Assembly (NCBI RefSeq): GCF_022919575.1
Contig: NZ_CP095071.1
Span: forward strand, 2,728,001 to 2,792,000
Direction of reading: 5' to 3'
Origin: Gracilibacillus salinarum
Lineage (GTDB): Bacteria; Bacillota; Bacilli; Bacillales; Amphibacillaceae
Length of the DNA: 64,000 bases
Shown here: one piece after another, positions 35,166-43,383 of the stretch
Layout: each line of letters opens with the position of its first letter
Numbering within the stretch: the first letter of the stretch is position 1
Made by a program: the position numbers and the translations under genes
The notes under the pieces: model-generated
What the model saw: the letters and a program-made list of their open reading frames with translations, nothing else
Told to the model about the DNA's origin: nothing
The model's database searches: none

Positions 35166-36508
35166 AAATGCACCTCCTCTTCAGCTGGTATAAAGAGCGA
35201 GTCAGAGATTCGATGACCAAAGGTATTCAACCTGTTTAAACATCTAGGCACATAGCCTGTTGGCGTATAATAGCCCTCAATTTCACCTTTATCAGTCATA
35301 TTCGTCCGTTTAAATCTAAAAATTTCCTTGATCTGATGTTCACCATCATCATCTTGCACTACTTCTGAAATAGCTACAATTTTTCTTGTACCATCTGTAA
35401 GACGTGTGACTTGAATAATGATATCAAGTGCCCCTACGATATATTCACGTATAATTCTTGCTGGCAGTTCCAGGCCTGCCATGACAACCATCGCTTCGAC
35501 ACGTCGTAATGCATCATCCGTGGAGTTAGCGTGTACCGTCGTAATGGAGCCTTCGTGACCTGTATTCATCGCCTGCAGCATATCAAATGCTTCCCCACTA
35601 CGAACCTCACCAACTATGATTCTGTCAGGACGCATCCGCAACGCATTTCGGACAAGCTGCCGAATCGTTATTTCACCCTGTCCTTCGACGTTTTCCGATC
35701 TTGCTTCCATGCCAATTACATTGGGACGGTCTAACCGAAGCTCTGCTGAATCTTCAATCGTGATCACCCGTTCACCGTGAGGGATGTCTGCGGCTAACAC
35801 ATTCAATAACGTGGTTTTACCCGAACCTGTACCTCCGGATATTAAGGTGTTTAATTTCGATTTGGTCACCGCCTGTAAAAAGGTTGCCATTTTATCATCT
35901 AGCGTCTGGAACTTCAGCATATCGTCCATTTGAAATGGTTCTTTACGGAACTTACGGATCGAAACTAGCGTACCATTGAGACTGACAGGAGGGATTACCG
36001 CATTCACACGGCTTCCATCTGGCAATCTGGCATCGACCATTGGGGAGCTCTCATCAATTCTCCGGCCAATAGGTGCCACAATTCGGTCGACCACATGTCT
36101 TACATGATCATCATCGCGAAAAGAAATACTGCTAAGCTCCAGCTTCCCAAAGCGCTCGATATACACTTCATCATGGCCATTAATCAATATTTCTGTAATC
36201 GATTCATCAGAAATAAGTGGCTCTAATGGTCCAAAACCAACCGATTCATCCAGGATCCGACTGATTAGTAAATCTTTCTCCTGTCTTGGGATGATTACTT
36301 TTTCTTCTGACATAAATTGTGAGACTAACTGTTCGATCTTTAGTCTCATCTCACCTTGACTCAAACTGGTCAATGCTTCCAGATTTGTATCACGCAACAA
36401 CCGACTTTTGTAATGCTCAACTAACCCTTCGATATACTGGTTATGTTCGTTACTTACTGCATTTGCCTTTGATGCCTGATTCACTCTCCGGTCAAATAAC
36501 GAAGCCAT
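35162..36508 (-). CDS. tadA: TadA/CpaF-type secretion ATPase
   Basis: 448 residues. Hexameric traffic ATPase that drives Flp pilus assembly. N-terminal domain with GFGPLEPLI and EILINGHDEVYIERFGKL, Walker A SGGTGSGKTTLL (~235), Walker B region RIIVGEVRSGEAFDMLQAM and the His/Asp box TGHEGSITTVHANS. I chose the ATG at 36508, 8 bases after AGGAGG; the GTG at 36517 is inside the spacer. Lies between tadZ (12-base gap) and tadB (overlap). Confidence 0.94.
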   Translation of the reverse strand: MASLFDRRVNQASKANAVSNEHNQYIEGLVEHYKSRLLRDTNLEALTSLSQGEMRLKIEQLVSQFMSEEKVIIPRQEKDLLISRILDESVGFGPLEPLISDESITEILINGHDEVYIERFGKLELSSISFRDDDHVRHVVDRIVAPIGRRIDESSPMVDARLPDGSRVNAVIPPVSLNGTLVSIRKFRKEPFQMDDMLKFQTLDDKMATFLQAVTKSKLNTLISGGTGSGKTTLLNVLAADIPHGERVITIEDSAELRLDRPNVIGMEARSENVEGQGEITIRQLVRNALRMRPDRIIVGEVRSGEAFDMLQAMNTGHEGSITTVHANSTDDALRRVEAMVVMAGLELPARIIREYIVGALDIIIQVTRLTDGTRKIVAISEVVQDDDGEHQIKEIFRFKRTNMTDKGEIEGYYTPTGYVPRCLNRLNTFGHRISDSLFIPAEEEVHL

Positions 36509-36520
36509 TAGTACCACCTC

Positions 36521-37672
36521 CTAACTCAATACCGACTTCGCAAATTTGCGAATATCTTTGGAAAAAGGAATCAGCTTTTCCTTTTGTGCTTTTCTTATGG
36601 TATCTCCCTTGTTAATAAAGGTTTGCAGCTTTTTGTAATCCCTTCTTACCGTGGCTGCAATAGGATACCGCACTAAATCCTTTACATCTTTTTCTTTTAA
36701 TTCCATTTCCTTCGACATGTTATTAAGGATGATTTGCATACTCGTTTTTAAATCAATACCTAACCGTTCACTTATTTCTTCAAAATGTTTTAATACTTTC
36801 AAAGAAGGGGTATCGGGTTGTAAGACATAATAAATTTTGTCCGCTTCTTCGATAGCTGTTACGGTATTCTCATTAACAAAAGATGGCAGATCAATGATAC
36901 AAAAATCAAATGAACGCCTGCAGGCACGTAGTAAACGACTGATAAACTCACCATCTATCGTTTCCGCGACACCAGCATCAGTCGGACTTATTAGAACTTC
37001 CAATTTCGAGTGCTGCTCTGTTTGAGAGACATTGCGAATGTGACTTTCATTTAATTCATTTATTACAGGCTGCAGGTCAATGAGCGAGCGATTCGTTTCC
37101 AGTGACATAATCGTTTCGATCCCGCCAAATTGAACATTTAAATCAATTAATATCACTTCTGCTGCTGATTCGAGCTTGATCGTCTGCGCATAAGTAGAAG
37201 AGATAACGGTTTTCCCTGTGCCGCCTTTTCCACTGTAGAATGCATGAATTTGACCTCTGCCTCGTCCAAATACGACCGCATTATCTTTATCCGTTTCCAT
37301 ACGCAATTTATAATTTTTTTGCATAGTGGGAAAACGGCTAAAGAATAAGCTTAGTTCATCAGGCAGGATAAAGAATTCCTCTGCACCTGCGCGCATAATA
37401 TTACGCAGTAAACCGATATCAGAATCTGTTGCGAGGAATATGACGTATGTAGGGGAGTGTATCGATTTCACATACTGAACCTGTTCCACCACATAATCAG
37501 TATTTTCCTGGATGAAAATTACAAAGTCTCTAGTTTGACGATTAATTTCACGTGATACGTCCTTCGATCCGATTACAGTTACGTTATTCTCGTCTCGATC
37601 TATCGCATTTAGTACTTGCGTCGTAATCGAGTCTTCTTCACTAACTATTAAAATATCAAATTGATCACTCAT
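36521..37672 (-). CDS. tadZ: TadZ/CpaE-like ATPase
   Basis: 383 residues. The N-terminal ~125 residues form a receiver-like domain without the phosphorylatable Asp pattern; the rest is a MinD/ParA-type ATPase with deviant Walker A YSGKGGTGKT (~147) and FCIIDLPSF. TadZ places the pilus machine at the cell pole or membrane. 12 bases upstream of tadA, followed by it in the same operon. Confidence 0.88.
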   Translation of the reverse strand: MSDQFDILIVSEEDSITTQVLNAIDRDENNVTVIGSKDVSREINRQTRDFVIFIQENTDYVVEQVQYVKSIHSPTYVIFLATDSDIGLLRNIMRAGAEEFFILPDELSLFFSRFPTMQKNYKLRMETDKDNAVVFGRGRGQIHAFYSGKGGTGKTVISSTYAQTIKLESAAEVILIDLNVQFGGIETIMSLETNRSLIDLQPVINELNESHIRNVSQTEQHSKLEVLISPTDAGVAETIDGEFISRLLRACRRSFDFCIIDLPSFVNENTVTAIEEADKIYYVLQPDTPSLKVLKHFEEISERLGIDLKTSMQIILNNMSKEMELKEKDVKDLVRYPIAATVRRDYKKLQTFINKGDTIRKAQKEKLIPFSKDIRKFAKSVLS

Positions 37673-37713
37673 TATTTCTCTCCTTGACTACCTTCTCCCA
37701 TTTCGAAGTTTTT

Positions 37714-38382
37714 TTATTCTTCCTCTTCTGAAGCCTCTTCTGATTCCTCGCTGGCAGCTTCTTCTTCCGTCATCATTGCGTCACCTTTTCCAACATTAGC
37801 CTTTAATATACGAATGTATTCGGCATAATTTTGTTCATGAATTAATCTTTCAGCATCTTCTTTGGATAGTTCTACGGCAATACCCGAGAAATCTTCATTC
37901 GTTCCTTGCGCATAGACTACCGGTACGTCTGTAAGAAAAGTGGACGTTTCTTCCTCAGATGAAACGATGATATCTACACGGTCCAACGCTTCAATCACTT
38001 GATCAAACTGAATATTTTCCTGGCGATGTATCGATACTAATCGGTGATTCTCATCTTTTAAGTTGGAAACCGGTTTTATCATATTGGACGTAATAATGTC
38101 CCCTTCACTTAAGGGAACAACGGAAACACGATTTTCAATTTCCGAGAAATCTGTTATGTGGGACTCTGTAACAAATTTATTCGGAATCTCCATTACCGTT
38201 AGTTGACTCTCTTGTAACAGCGAACGCGAAGGAATCTCTCCTTTCGCAACGTAGATCTCGGTCATCCCTCCTAATTCTGCATTTAATTCTTTGACTTTCT
38301 CGTAAACTAGGTAACCAGCAATTAACGCTAAAATAAATGCTAAAATAAAAAATATTCCGGCTCTTTTCTTCGAATCTATCAT
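37714..38382 (-). CDS. CpaB/RcpC-like SAF-domain protein
   Basis: 222 residues, one N-terminal membrane segment (~9-27) and an outside SAF-type domain (YVAKGEIPSRSLLQ and PLSEGDIITSNMI), followed by an RcpC-like beta region and a very acidic C-terminal tail (Glu-rich). First gene of the Tad operon. In Gram-negatives RcpC works with the secretin; here there is no outer membrane, so it probably interacts with cell wall or pilus. The operon promoter should lie in the 700-base gap upstream. Confidence 0.78.
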   Translation of the reverse strand: MIDSKKRAGIFFILAFILALIAGYLVYEKVKELNAELGGMTEIYVAKGEIPSRSLLQESQLTVMEIPNKFVTESHITDFSEIENRVSVVPLSEGDIITSNMIKPVSNLKDENHRLVSIHRQENIQFDQVIEALDRVDIIVSSEEETSTFLTDVPVVYAQGTNEDFSGIAVELSKEDAERLIHEQNYAEYIRILKANVGKGDAMMTEEEAASEESEEASEEEE

Positions 38383-39011
38383 GCGTGTTTCTCCTTATCC
38401 TACAAAGAGTTTAGGTTTTTCGTCTTATTATGTTATACCCATCACTTTCCTTGTAAAACATTTCCTTTCAAAGAATTTTGTGTATTACAAAATACTTAGT
38501 TGGATATAACTGAGTTCTTCTTGTTTTTATTCATTTTTTCTCTTCCTCTAAGTTGTTTATGTATTGGAGTAATGGAAGCATCTATGAGTGTAAGTGTGTA
38601 AGTATGGATGTTACGGTGAGACTTGAAATAACTGTGATTTTTCTGTCTTTCCAGTAGACGCCCTACCTTTCTTCTTCATGCCCGCAGAAGCAAATAGTAA
38701 GACATAACATGTGTATCATTTCGTGCAAACCAAAAGTCTTATTCGTATTAGCACTTATGTCACAAAAAAGGATGACCGTTTACAGCTTCTTCTGAAACAT
38801 TTGATTTCTTTAGAAAAATATTAAAACAACTCCTCTAATATATTGATTTTCATCATCTGGGCTATGTTCATTTAATTCTTCCCAGAAAAGTTCATTCAAC
38901 TACTCATTATAAAGAGAATATTGAAAATTAATCCAGTGAAAATGGAGGATTTGTATAAAAATGGTTGGATTTTACTAATATAATAGACCTGTCTTATTAC
39001 TTTCGAATCAC
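38383..39011. other. Gene-free region upstream of the Tad operon
   Basis: About 630 bases, AT-rich, without a supported gene or repeat. It should hold the promoter and any regulatory sites of the 16-kb Tad operon. I could not assign a single promoter by eye. Only very short frames are present. Confidence 0.4.
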
Positions 39012-39048
39012 AAAAAAGGCAACCTACTTATTGTAAATAGGTTGCTTT
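39012..39048 (-). terminator. Terminator of the PTS/aldolase operon
   Basis: GCAACCTA / TAGGTTGC stem plus TTA/TAA extension, followed on the minus strand by six T, 40 bases past the aldolase stop. Confidence 0.9.
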
Positions 39049-39088
39049 TCCTACTGTAAATAATTTGAATTTCATGATATACTAACCT

Positions 39089-39931
39089 TTACATCAGTTG
39101 GAACAGTTTTGATTTCTCCATCACAATTTCTTTTATTCTATTATTGGCAGGTAATAGAAGTTTTCGTAAGGAAGTCAATGGCGTTGCCTGAGAGAATGTT
39201 TTATTGACTTCTTCAATATAAGATTTGTTCAATTCTGTTCCAACATTTACTTTTTTCATTCCTTGAGACACACATTTTCTCATGTCTTCATCCGATACAC
39301 CTGTTCCTCCATGGAGTACCAACCCAACATCTTTCATATTAGTGGAAAGCTCTGCTAGTAATTCAAAATTTAATTTTGCTTTTGATTTATACTGACCATG
39401 TGTTGTTCCTATTGCCACCGCGATGGCATCCACACCGGTCTCTCTTACGAATTGATATGCATCCTCAGGGTGGGTATAAATAGCGTCTTCTTCTGCTACC
39501 ACCAAACCATCTTCTGCCCCACCGATGGTTCCCACTTCACCTTCGACTGACACATTTTTAGATCTGGCATAATCGGTTATTATTTTGGTGTTGTTAATAT
39601 TCTCCTCAAGGTCTAGACTGGAACCATCATACATCACCGAAGTATATCCTGCATCGATTGCTTTTTTTAGAACCTCGATAGACTTACAATGATCCATGTG
39701 CAGGCAAACATCTACCTCCAATCTGTCGGATAAAGTCTCCATACTTGATACTAATAAATCAAGTCCAATATATTCAGCTGTTCCAGGTGATGTCTGAATA
39801 ATAATCGGTGCATTTAGTTCCTTTGCACCTTCTAACATGGCTGGCAGCATTTCCAGACAATGGACATTAAAAGAGCCTATTGCTCGTTTACCTTCGTATT
39901 TTTCAAATAATTGATCCAAACTTTTTAACAT
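39089..39931 (-). CDS. Class II fructose/tagatose-bisphosphate aldolase (GatY/KbaY-like)
   Basis: 280 residues. Zinc-dependent retro-aldol cleavage of a ketose bisphosphate into DHAP and glyceraldehyde-3-P. Zn and DHAP-site motifs: HMDHCKS (~83), SVMYDGSSLDLEENI, VEGEVGTIGGAEDG, AIGTTHGQYK and LHGGTGV. Shorter than FbaA of Bacillus and nearer to the GatY/KbaY branch. Last gene of the PTS operon, so it probably closes the pathway of the imported sugar. Confidence 0.88.
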   Translation of the reverse strand: MLKSLDQLFEKYEGKRAIGSFNVHCLEMLPAMLEGAKELNAPIIIQTSPGTAEYIGLDLLVSSMETLSDRLEVDVCLHMDHCKSIEVLKKAIDAGYTSVMYDGSSLDLEENINNTKIITDYARSKNVSVEGEVGTIGGAEDGLVVAEEDAIYTHPEDAYQFVRETGVDAIAVAIGTTHGQYKSKAKLNFELLAELSTNMKDVGLVLHGGTGVSDEDMRKCVSQGMKKVNVGTELNKSYIEEVNKTFSQATPLTSLRKLLLPANNRIKEIVMEKSKLFQLM

Positions 39932-39945
39932 GATTATTCCCCTCT

Positions 39946-40332
39946 CTACATGTTTCCCCTTATGGTATCTTTTGTAAGTTTCATAAGATCATCCGATTTT
40001 TGCAAATATACTTGAACAGCTTCCCTATCTCCCGCTTTAGAAGCTTCTTTTCGTTTCATGTTGTAAAGTTTCACTAAATCGGTAAAAGCTTTTCCTAAGG
40101 CTTTATTTTGATCAATACTTTTCTCATAATACGTAATCGCATGATCGTAATCTTCCATTTCAAAATATAAACTGCCTAACATATTTAAAATAGGAATCTC
40201 ATCTTCCTTTTCAGCATTCTCCAGTTTCGATAAATATTCTTCTATTTGTTCTGAGAGATGCTCTTTTTTCACTTCCTGCTGCATTTCTGACTTTGCATCT
40301 TTTTCTTTCCTTTTCCTTTTAAAAAATAGCAT
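39946..40332 (-). CDS. TPR-repeat protein
   Basis: 128 residues. Basic N-terminus (FFKRKRKEKD), coiled region, then two TPR-like helical pairs (PILNMLGSLYFEMEDYDHAITYYEKSID). It lies between the IIC and aldolase genes with gaps of only 12-14 bases, so it is expressed with the PTS. Probably a protein-interaction module; its partner is not known. Such a gene is not standard in PTS operons. Confidence 0.7.
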   Translation of the reverse strand: MLFFKRKRKEKDAKSEMQQEVKKEHLSEQIEEYLSKLENAEKEDEIPILNMLGSLYFEMEDYDHAITYYEKSIDQNKALGKAFTDLVKLYNMKRKEASKAGDREAVQVYLQKSDDLMKLTKDTIRGNM

Positions 40333-40344
40333 CGTGTCTCTCCT

Positions 40345-41628
40345 TTAGGCAAATAAATTCATGATCGGATGAATCAACCATTCAAATAATAGACCAGCTG
40401 TTACAGTATCCACATCGGTTGCCGTTGTATTGACAAACCCCAAACTATTAAAATGAGGTACGAGTAGTGCTGGCAGTAACGTAATAAAGAATCCATGCGC
40501 AATACCACCGATTAATACGCCTCGCTTTCCTCCGACGGCATTCATAAAGATTCCTGCTGTTCCACCAGCAAAGAAATTGGTCAGCATCCCAGGTAAGATC
40601 ATAGCCAATCCAAACCATGGAAGCACAAACATCGCGATGACTGTACCTATTGTTGTCGTAATGAACCCTGCCGTTACTGCATTTGGGGCATATGGAAACA
40701 ATACGGGACAATCTAATGCCGGCTTTGCATCTGGTACGACTTTTAATGCGATCCCTCTAAATGCTGGTACAATTTCAGCTAATAATAAGCGAACACCAGA
40801 AAGTAATACGTAAACACCGACAACAAATTGAACCGCTTGTAAGAAGGCATACACGATATAATTGACATCCCCAGATAACTCTGTTCCGAATTCAGCTCCG
40901 GCAAAGATGGAGGTAACAACGTATAACGGGACCATCACAATCGCTACAGAAAGATACGTATCAGATAGGAATCCTAACCCTTTTGGAAATTTAATATTTT
41001 CAGTAGAGTCTGAATTTTTCCCGGTCATTTTTGCGATTCCTGCTGCGAACATATAGCCAATCGTACAAAAGTGACCAAGTGCAATATCATCTGTTCCCGT
41101 AATTTTCTTCACAATCGGCTGGGCAATAGCGGGCATCGCTACGGCAAAAATACCACCTACTAAACCTCCGGCAAGAATTAATCCTATTCCACTAAGGCCT
41201 GCTGCACTTCCAAATACCGTGGTCATCGTAGCCATCCACAACAACGCCTGACCTGTTAGAAAAATGTATTTCCATCTTGTTAATCTAGCTAATAGAATGT
41301 TAAAAATAAATATGGCCAGGAAAGTTAATGCAATTTGATTTGCTAAGCCTAAATCATTCATTGCTTGCCCATTTATGGCTTCAATAGATGGAACAATCCC
41401 TTCCATTCCAAAGCCTTCAGAGAAGATGTCGCCAAAATATAGTAACGAGCCAACAATGATCGAGGACCCCGCAGATAAAACCAGAAAGCCTAACATCGTC
41501 TTGAAACTGCCTGACATCACTTCACCAAAAGGCTTACGCTGTAATAAAAGTCCAGCAAACGCAATTAATGCGATGGTGATGGAAGCTTGTGTTAAGATAC
41601 TGTTGATAATAAAATCAATGACTGCCAT
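40345..41628 (-). CDS. PTS sugar transporter subunit IIC (SgaT/UlaA family)
   Basis: 427 residues, ten or more membrane segments. Sequence fits the ascorbate-type (SgaT/UlaA) IIC family: LVLSAGSSIIVGSLLYF, GYMFAAGIAKMTG, and SGVRLLLAEIVPAFRGIA. It moves and helps phosphorylate the sugar. UlaA homologues often carry other sugars, and no ulaG/D/E/F gene is present, so ascorbate is not implied. Forms the transporter with the IIB (41647) and IIA (42940) proteins. Confidence 0.88.
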   Translation of the reverse strand: MAVIDFIINSILTQASITIALIAFAGLLLQRKPFGEVMSGSFKTMLGFLVLSAGSSIIVGSLLYFGDIFSEGFGMEGIVPSIEAINGQAMNDLGLANQIALTFLAIFIFNILLARLTRWKYIFLTGQALLWMATMTTVFGSAAGLSGIGLILAGGLVGGIFAVAMPAIAQPIVKKITGTDDIALGHFCTIGYMFAAGIAKMTGKNSDSTENIKFPKGLGFLSDTYLSVAIVMVPLYVVTSIFAGAEFGTELSGDVNYIVYAFLQAVQFVVGVYVLLSGVRLLLAEIVPAFRGIALKVVPDAKPALDCPVLFPYAPNAVTAGFITTTIGTVIAMFVLPWFGLAMILPGMLTNFFAGGTAGIFMNAVGGKRGVLIGGIAHGFFITLLPALLVPHFNSLGFVNTTATDVDTVTAGLLFEWLIHPIMNLFA

Positions 41629-41646
41629 TATGATAACCCCCTTTAT

Positions 41647-41937
41647 TTATAACGCTCCTTTTGCCTTTAAAACGGGAACTAGTTTTTCCTCAATTTCCTT
41701 TTTGTCTACTAGACGATCTAAGAAAATCAGGTCCATCGGAAGATCGTATCTTTGAAATTGTGATTCGAAATTTTTACCTGAAATAATAATGTCAGCTCTT
41801 GTCCCGGCAGCAGATGAAATATCAGAGTGGTCCACTGATGCCTTCACACCAATATCCTGGAGGACACTCTCCACACTCATCTGACAAGCAAAACTGCTGC
41901 CTAATCCTGCTCCACATACGACTAATATTTGTAACAT
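41647..41937 (-). CDS. PTS subunit IIB
   Basis: 96 residues. Phosphocysteine loop VVCGAGLGSSFACQ with active Cys8. SgaB/UlaB-type IIB (accepts phosphate from IIA, gives it to sugar on IIC). 18 bases before the IIC start; upstream is the phosphofructokinase-like gene. Confidence 0.9.
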   Translation of the reverse strand: MLQILVVCGAGLGSSFACQMSVESVLQDIGVKASVDHSDISSAAGTRADIIISGKNFESQFQRYDLPMDLIFLDRLVDKKEIEEKLVPVLKAKGAL

Positions 41938-41950
41938 GCGCTCACCTCCT

Positions 41951-42943
41951 TTAATAGATTACCTTGTTATATTGTTTAGCTATTTCCATCGTTTGGGGAT
42001 GCAGACTATTATATTGTTTTCTTAAGTGCTGAAAGGGGAGTGCTTGAATTCGGTCATTCCCTACACCGACCATTACACCAAATTGGTTATCGCTCACACA
42101 CTGCGCCACTTTTGCTCCGATTTTTGCGGCAATGGATGCGTCCTTAAATGTTGGTCGACCTGCTCTAATATAAAAACCTGCAATTGATTTTCTCACTCTG
42201 ATCCCCGTCCCTTCTTCGATAGCTGCTGCAATTTCAAAAGATACCCCTTGATTGCCAGATTGATAGTTTTTATCTTCATAGGCAGATTCTGAACATACAA
42301 TGACTAATGATTGCTTTTGTTTTAATTTTTCCTTTACCACTTTGGTGATTGCACGCTTTTGGGTTACATATTCTGGTACGATTGCTAGATCACCCGCACC
42401 TGCGACGGTACTTTCCAAGGCAAGGTTGCCTGAGTTACCACCTAACACTTCGACCATAAATATCCTTCCTGGCATGTTAGCAGCTGTATCATGCAGTCCA
42501 TATAAAAGATCCATTAATTTATTTAGCGCCGTGTCAAAGCCAATGCTGTAATCGCTACCAATTACGTCATTATCTACCGTCATCGGTATAAAGATCGTAT
42601 TCGTCCCTTCTTTATGAAGTAATTGTGCTGCTTTTTGTGAACCATTGCCACCACATACGGTCAAACATTCAAAACCTTCTGCCTTCAATTTTCGGTGCAG
42701 TTTATCTCTTCCCTCTTGCGTATAGGGAAGATCACTTCTACCTGTTTGCACATAATGAATACCAGCAAGTGATTTATTCTCTACAAACTGTGGTGTTAAA
42801 TGAATAGGTTCATTGATGGAAATACCATTGTATCCACCGGAAAAGCCATATAAATCGATGTGTGGATGGTTTGCCATCATCTCTATTGTTGCATTGATAC
42901 CAGCCCCATCCCCACCACTTGTAATAAGGGCGACTTTTTTCAT
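41951..42943 (-). CDS. Divergent 6-phosphofructokinase-like kinase
   Basis: 330 residues of the PfkA fold. ATP-binding GGDGAGINA (normally GGDAPGMNA) near residue 10, GGNGS (normally GGDGS) near 99, catalytic TVDND kept at 122-126, and LGGNSG in place of the MGRxxG fructose-6-P loop, so the Arg of that loop is lost. This suggests a kinase for a different sugar phosphate, made bisphosphate for the aldolase encoded in the same operon. An inactive regulatory paralogue is possible. Overlaps the IIA gene by 4 bases. Confidence 0.85.
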   Translation of the reverse strand: MKKVALITSGGDGAGINATIEMMANHPHIDLYGFSGGYNGISINEPIHLTPQFVENKSLAGIHYVQTGRSDLPYTQEGRDKLHRKLKAEGFECLTVCGGNGSQKAAQLLHKEGTNTIFIPMTVDNDVIGSDYSIGFDTALNKLMDLLYGLHDTAANMPGRIFMVEVLGGNSGNLALESTVAGAGDLAIVPEYVTQKRAITKVVKEKLKQKQSLVIVCSESAYEDKNYQSGNQGVSFEIAAAIEEGTGIRVRKSIAGFYIRAGRPTFKDASIAAKIGAKVAQCVSDNQFGVMVGVGNDRIQALPFQHLRKQYNSLHPQTMEIAKQYNKVIY

Positions 42944-43383
42944 GAGACACCATCTCCTATCAAATCATTTAAGTCGGCTAGTGAATTCATCGTGGATATT
43001 GTATCGATCAAGCCATTTTCTACGATCTTGACAATTATTTTAATAATCTCTAAATGCTGCTCATCGTCTGTTGCTGAGAAACTAATCATGATTTTGACAG
43101 GCGCTGCCGTGTCCTTAAAATATACTGGCGTTTTCAACGTTATTAAACTCATCCCCACCTTTAATGCTCCGTTTTCTGGTCTGGTATGAGGGATGGCAAT
43201 ACCGGGAGATATGACAATATATGGTCCGAATTCTTTTACATTATTAATGACTTCTGCTGCATAATGCTGCGTTACAAGGCCATTCTTCCTTAACAATGCA
43301 ACACTTTTGTATATCGCATCCTTCCAATCCTTTACCTCCACATTAAATTGAACATTATCCTCGGTGAAATAAGTTTCTGTCAT
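42940..43383 (-). CDS. PTS subunit IIA (fructose/mannitol type)
   Basis: 147 residues. PTS_EIIA_2 domain with phospho-His66 in GIAIPHTRPENGA. Transfers phosphate from HPr to IIB. Overlaps both neighbours by 4 bases (regulator and kinase genes), so its translation is coupled. Confidence 0.9.
   Translation of the reverse strand: MTETYFTEDNVQFNVEVKDWKDAIYKSVALLRKNGLVTQHYAAEVINNVKEFGPYIVISPGIAIPHTRPENGALKVGMSLITLKTPVYFKDTAAPVKIMISFSATDDEQHLEIIKIIVKIVENGLIDTISTMNSLADLNDLIGDGVS

Noticed and set aside
38383..39011. Hidden gene or regulatory RNA before the Tad operon
   Set aside because: Only very short frames and no stable conserved-looking structure found by eye.
40345..41937. Calling the PTS an ascorbate system from the SgaT-like IIC
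   Set aside because: No ascorbate-6-P lactonase or later ula enzymes; kinase and aldolase suggest another sugar.
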